A DNA stretch of 7,619 bases from Actinomycetes bacterium (GTDB taxonomy: Bacteria > Actinomycetota > Actinomycetes > Actinomycetales > Cellulomonadaceae). Of the stretch, positions 5,859-7,619 are shown in pieces (positions within the stretch are counted from its first letter, which is position 1; each line of letters begins with the position of its first letter). Made by a program: the position numbers and the translations under genes. The notes under the pieces were generated by a model. It made no database searches. It was not told the origin of the DNA and was given only the letters and a program-made list of their open reading frames with translations. The stretch covers positions 1-7,619 of the forward strand of contig JAEZAR010000266.1 of the NCBI GenBank assembly GCA_023430425.1, written 5' to 3'.

Positions 5859-7619
5859 CGCCGTCGGCGGCGAGCGCCTCGGTGAGCAGCGCGACCAGGG
5901 CCTCGAGCTGGACGTCCGTGGACGACGCCCCGTCCTCCTCGCCGGCACCGTCCAGCGCCCGCGCCGCCAGACCCGACTTGGCGTCGATGAGCTCGGCGAT
6001 CGTGGCGTCGATGGTCTGGGCGGCGATGACCCGCCACGCGGTCACGGGCTCGGACTGACCGATCCGGTGGACCCGGTCGATGGCCTGGGTCTGCTCGGCG
6101 TCGGTCCACGAGAGCTCGGCGAGCACCAGGTTCGAGGCGACCTGGAGGTTGATCCCGACCCCCGCGGCGAGCAGCGAGCACACCGCGATCGCCACGTCGG
6201 GGTCGTCGGTGAACTCGGCGATGTTCCGTTCGCGCACCCGGGTCGTCTGGTCGCCGCGGATCGAGGCGAACCGGATGCCGCGGTCGGCGAAGGCCCGCTC
6301 GGCCTCGTCCATGACGTCGACGTGCTTGGCGAAGAAGACCACCTTGCCGACGTTGCGGGCGAGCTGGGCGGCGTAGTCGGCCGCCAGGCCCGCCTTGGCC
6401 TGGCCGATCCGACGCACCATCGTGAACACGTTGTCGCCCTTGGCCTTCGAGCTCGAGTCCTTGAGCTCGGCCGCGGCGACCCGGCGGGCGAGCGCGACGT
6501 CGATCCCGACGACGTCGGCGCCGTCGGCGCGCGCCGCGAGCGCCGAGCGGTAGCGCCGGACGAGCCGAGCCGCGAGCGCCGCCTCGGACGCGCGGATCGA
6601 GCGGCCGACCGCCCCGTCGAGCTCGACCGGCAGGTCGGCCACCCGGCGGGCCGGGATGTCGGCCGCGACGTCGACCTTGCGGCGCCGCACGATGCCCATG
6701 TCGATCACGGCGGCCCGGGCGGCGGCGGCGAACCCGCGGTCCGCCGGGGTCAGGCCGGTGTCCTCGAGCGCCGTCATCAGCGCACCGCGCGGCATGGTGT
6801 CGTCGATCCACCCGAGGTACTGCCAGATCGCGCGGAAGTCCTCGATGTCGTTGATGAGCGGGGTGCCGGTGAGGGCCATGAGGAGCGGACGCGCCGTGCG
6901 CGTGCGGATCCGCTCGGCGAGGGCGAGCACGTTCTGCGAGCGCTGGGAGGCCTTGTTCTTGATGAAGTGCGCCTCGTCGACGACCATCCCCCGGAAGCCG
7001 TGGTCGCCGAGCCAGCCGACGTGCCGGTCGAGGATCTCGTAGTTGACGATGACGACGTCCGCGAAGGCGTCCACCCGCTCGCCATCGCCGTGCACGACCG
7101 TCGCCCGACGCTGCGGCGTCCACATCCCGACCTCGTGCGCCCAGTTCGTCTTGACCACGTTCGGCACGACCACGAGCAGCGGGAACGCGTCCGCCGCCTG
7201 CGCGGCGAGCAGCGCCTGGGCGGTCTTGCCGAGGCCGGGCTCGTCGGCGAGCAGGAACGTGCGGTGCCCCCGCGCGGCCGCGGCCACGACCCGGGTCTGG
7301 TGCGGCATGAGCTCCCGGCCCGGCGGGACCGTCACCGAGCGGGCGGCGAGCGAGTCGTCCTCGGGCAGCGGCATGCACGCGGGTGCGCCGGGGCCGGCGA
7401 CCTCGAAGCTCCGGAAGAGCGGCTCGAGCAGCTCCCAGCCGGCCAGCCGGCGCGCCCGGGCCGCCATCCGCTCGGCCGCGGCCTCGAAGTCGGGGGCGAG
7501 GAACGGGTTGGCGAGCTGGCGCGAGATCACCGACTGCGGGACGACCCGCCGCTCGCCGGTCCCGGTGGGGGCCGGCCCCCCGGTGGGGGCCGAGAACGGC
7601 GAGGTCGCCGCCCCGGTGA
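5851..7619 (-). CDS. SNF2-type DEAD/DEAH helicase (5' end beyond the window)
   Basis: This is a superfamily 2 ATPase of the SNF2 class, partial at its N-terminus. The reading frame has no stop up to the right edge. The in-frame GTG at 7530 has no Shine-Dalgarno, and the true start is probably outside. Numbering from that GTG, the motifs are: Q-motif-like PHQ (76-78), Walker A DEPGLGKT (96-103), VVPNVVKTNW (121-130), NYEIL (163-167), DEAH box VVDEAH (183-188), LTGTPLIND (220-228), a variable insert (about 245-395), KVVFFAKHVDVMD (396-408), AAGVGINL (455-462) and motif VI QAIDRVHRIGQ (482-492) with Arg486 and Arg489. All ATPase motifs are intact, so it should be an active DNA translocase or remodeller. 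Its overall form is similar to SMARCAL1-like bacterial SNF2 enzymes. The substrate is unknown, and no restriction-modification or other defence partner is visible. The residues just before GTG 7530 are Pro/Gly/Thr-rich, like a linker. Confidence 0.88.
   Translation of the reverse strand, partial: TGAATSPFSAPTGGPAPTGTGERRVVPQSVISRQLANPFLAPDFEAAAERMAARARRLAGWELLEPLFRSFEVAGPGAPACMPLPEDDSLAARSVTVPPGRELMPHQTRVVAAAARGHRTFLLADEPGLGKTAQALLAAQAADAFPLLVVVPNVVKTNWAHEVGMWTPQRRATVVHGDGERVDAFADVVIVNYEILDRHVGWLGDHGFRGMVVDEAHFIKNKASQRSQNVLALAERIRTRTARPLLMALTGTPLINDIEDFRAIWQYLGWIDDTMPRGALMTALEDTGLTPADRGFAAAARAAVIDMGIVRRRKVDVAADIPARRVADLPVELDGAVGRSIRASEAALAARLVRRYRSALAARADGADVVGIDVALARRVAAAELKDSSSKAKGDNVFTMVRRIGQAKAGLAADYAAQLARNVGKVVFFAKHVDVMDEAERAFADRGIRFASIRGDQTTRVRERNIAEFTDDPDVAIAVCSLLAAGVGINLQVASNLVLAELSWTDAEQTQAIDRVHRIGQSEPVTAWRVIAAQTIDATIAELIDAKSGLAARALDGAGEEDGASSTDVQLEALVALLTEALAADGVS
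7562..7592. repeat. Short in-frame direct repeat in the helicase N-terminal linker
   Basis: CCGGTGGGGGCCG occurs twice, at 7562-7574 and 7580-7592, with an 18-nt period. In the minus-strand helicase frame this gives two APTG copies six residues apart. The period is a multiple of three, so copy-number change would keep the frame. It is probably a slippage-prone low-complexity linker. Confidence 0.6.

Noticed and set aside
5513..7378. Minus-strand frame of 621 codons over the helicase and peptidase genes
   Set aside because: Out of frame with the complete SNF2 motif set, with Arg-rich low-complexity composition.

Overview
The window is very GC-rich. Its reading frames show strong third-position G/C bias, start codons are a mix of ATG and GTG, and at least one gene appears leaderless. 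Together these point to a high-GC actinobacterial chromosome. A Micrococcales relative such as Cellulomonas is my guess from protein flavour only. I see no rRNA, tRNA, CRISPR array, transposase or integrase.

Layout, left to right. (1) A plus-strand ABC-F ATPase (155-1825) of the ribosome-acting type, with two complete ATPase cassettes. (2) A 177-bp gap carrying a promoter-like -10 element and a possible 25-codon leaderless leader ORF. Its stop codon lies in the Shine-Dalgarno of a DUF1801 (YdhG/frataxin-like fold) protein (2003-2431). (3) A GC-rich hairpin, then a probable leaderless promoter, then a two-gene operon (2506-4480): an RsbQ-type alpha/beta hydrolase followed 10 bp later by a PAS-PP2C phosphatase of the RsbP type. 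(4) A hairpin between convergent genes, then a minus-strand pyridoxamine-phosphate-oxidase-like split-barrel protein (4538-5026). (5) A 172-bp divergent control region with an inverted repeat, then a plus-strand peptidase E (S51) homologue (5199-5858). (6) A minus-strand SNF2-type helicase (5851 to beyond the right edge), which overlaps the peptidase tail to tail in an 8-bp palindrome.

The best functional story is the rsbQ-rsbP pair. In Bacillus subtilis the hydrolase RsbQ, probably through a small hydrophobic ligand, switches on the phosphatase RsbP via its PAS domain. RsbP then dephosphorylates an anti-anti-sigma factor during energy stress. Here both proteins are intact and their key residues are conserved, but no RsbV or RsbW partner is in the window. 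The output, a sigma-B/F-like regulon, must therefore be encoded elsewhere. The other genes look like ordinary accessory or housekeeping genes with no shared pathway. I found no convincing new multi-gene system. The most unusual signals are in the short intergenic regions: leaderless starts, two tiny upstream ORFs that end exactly at downstream initiation sites, and a stop-stop palindrome.
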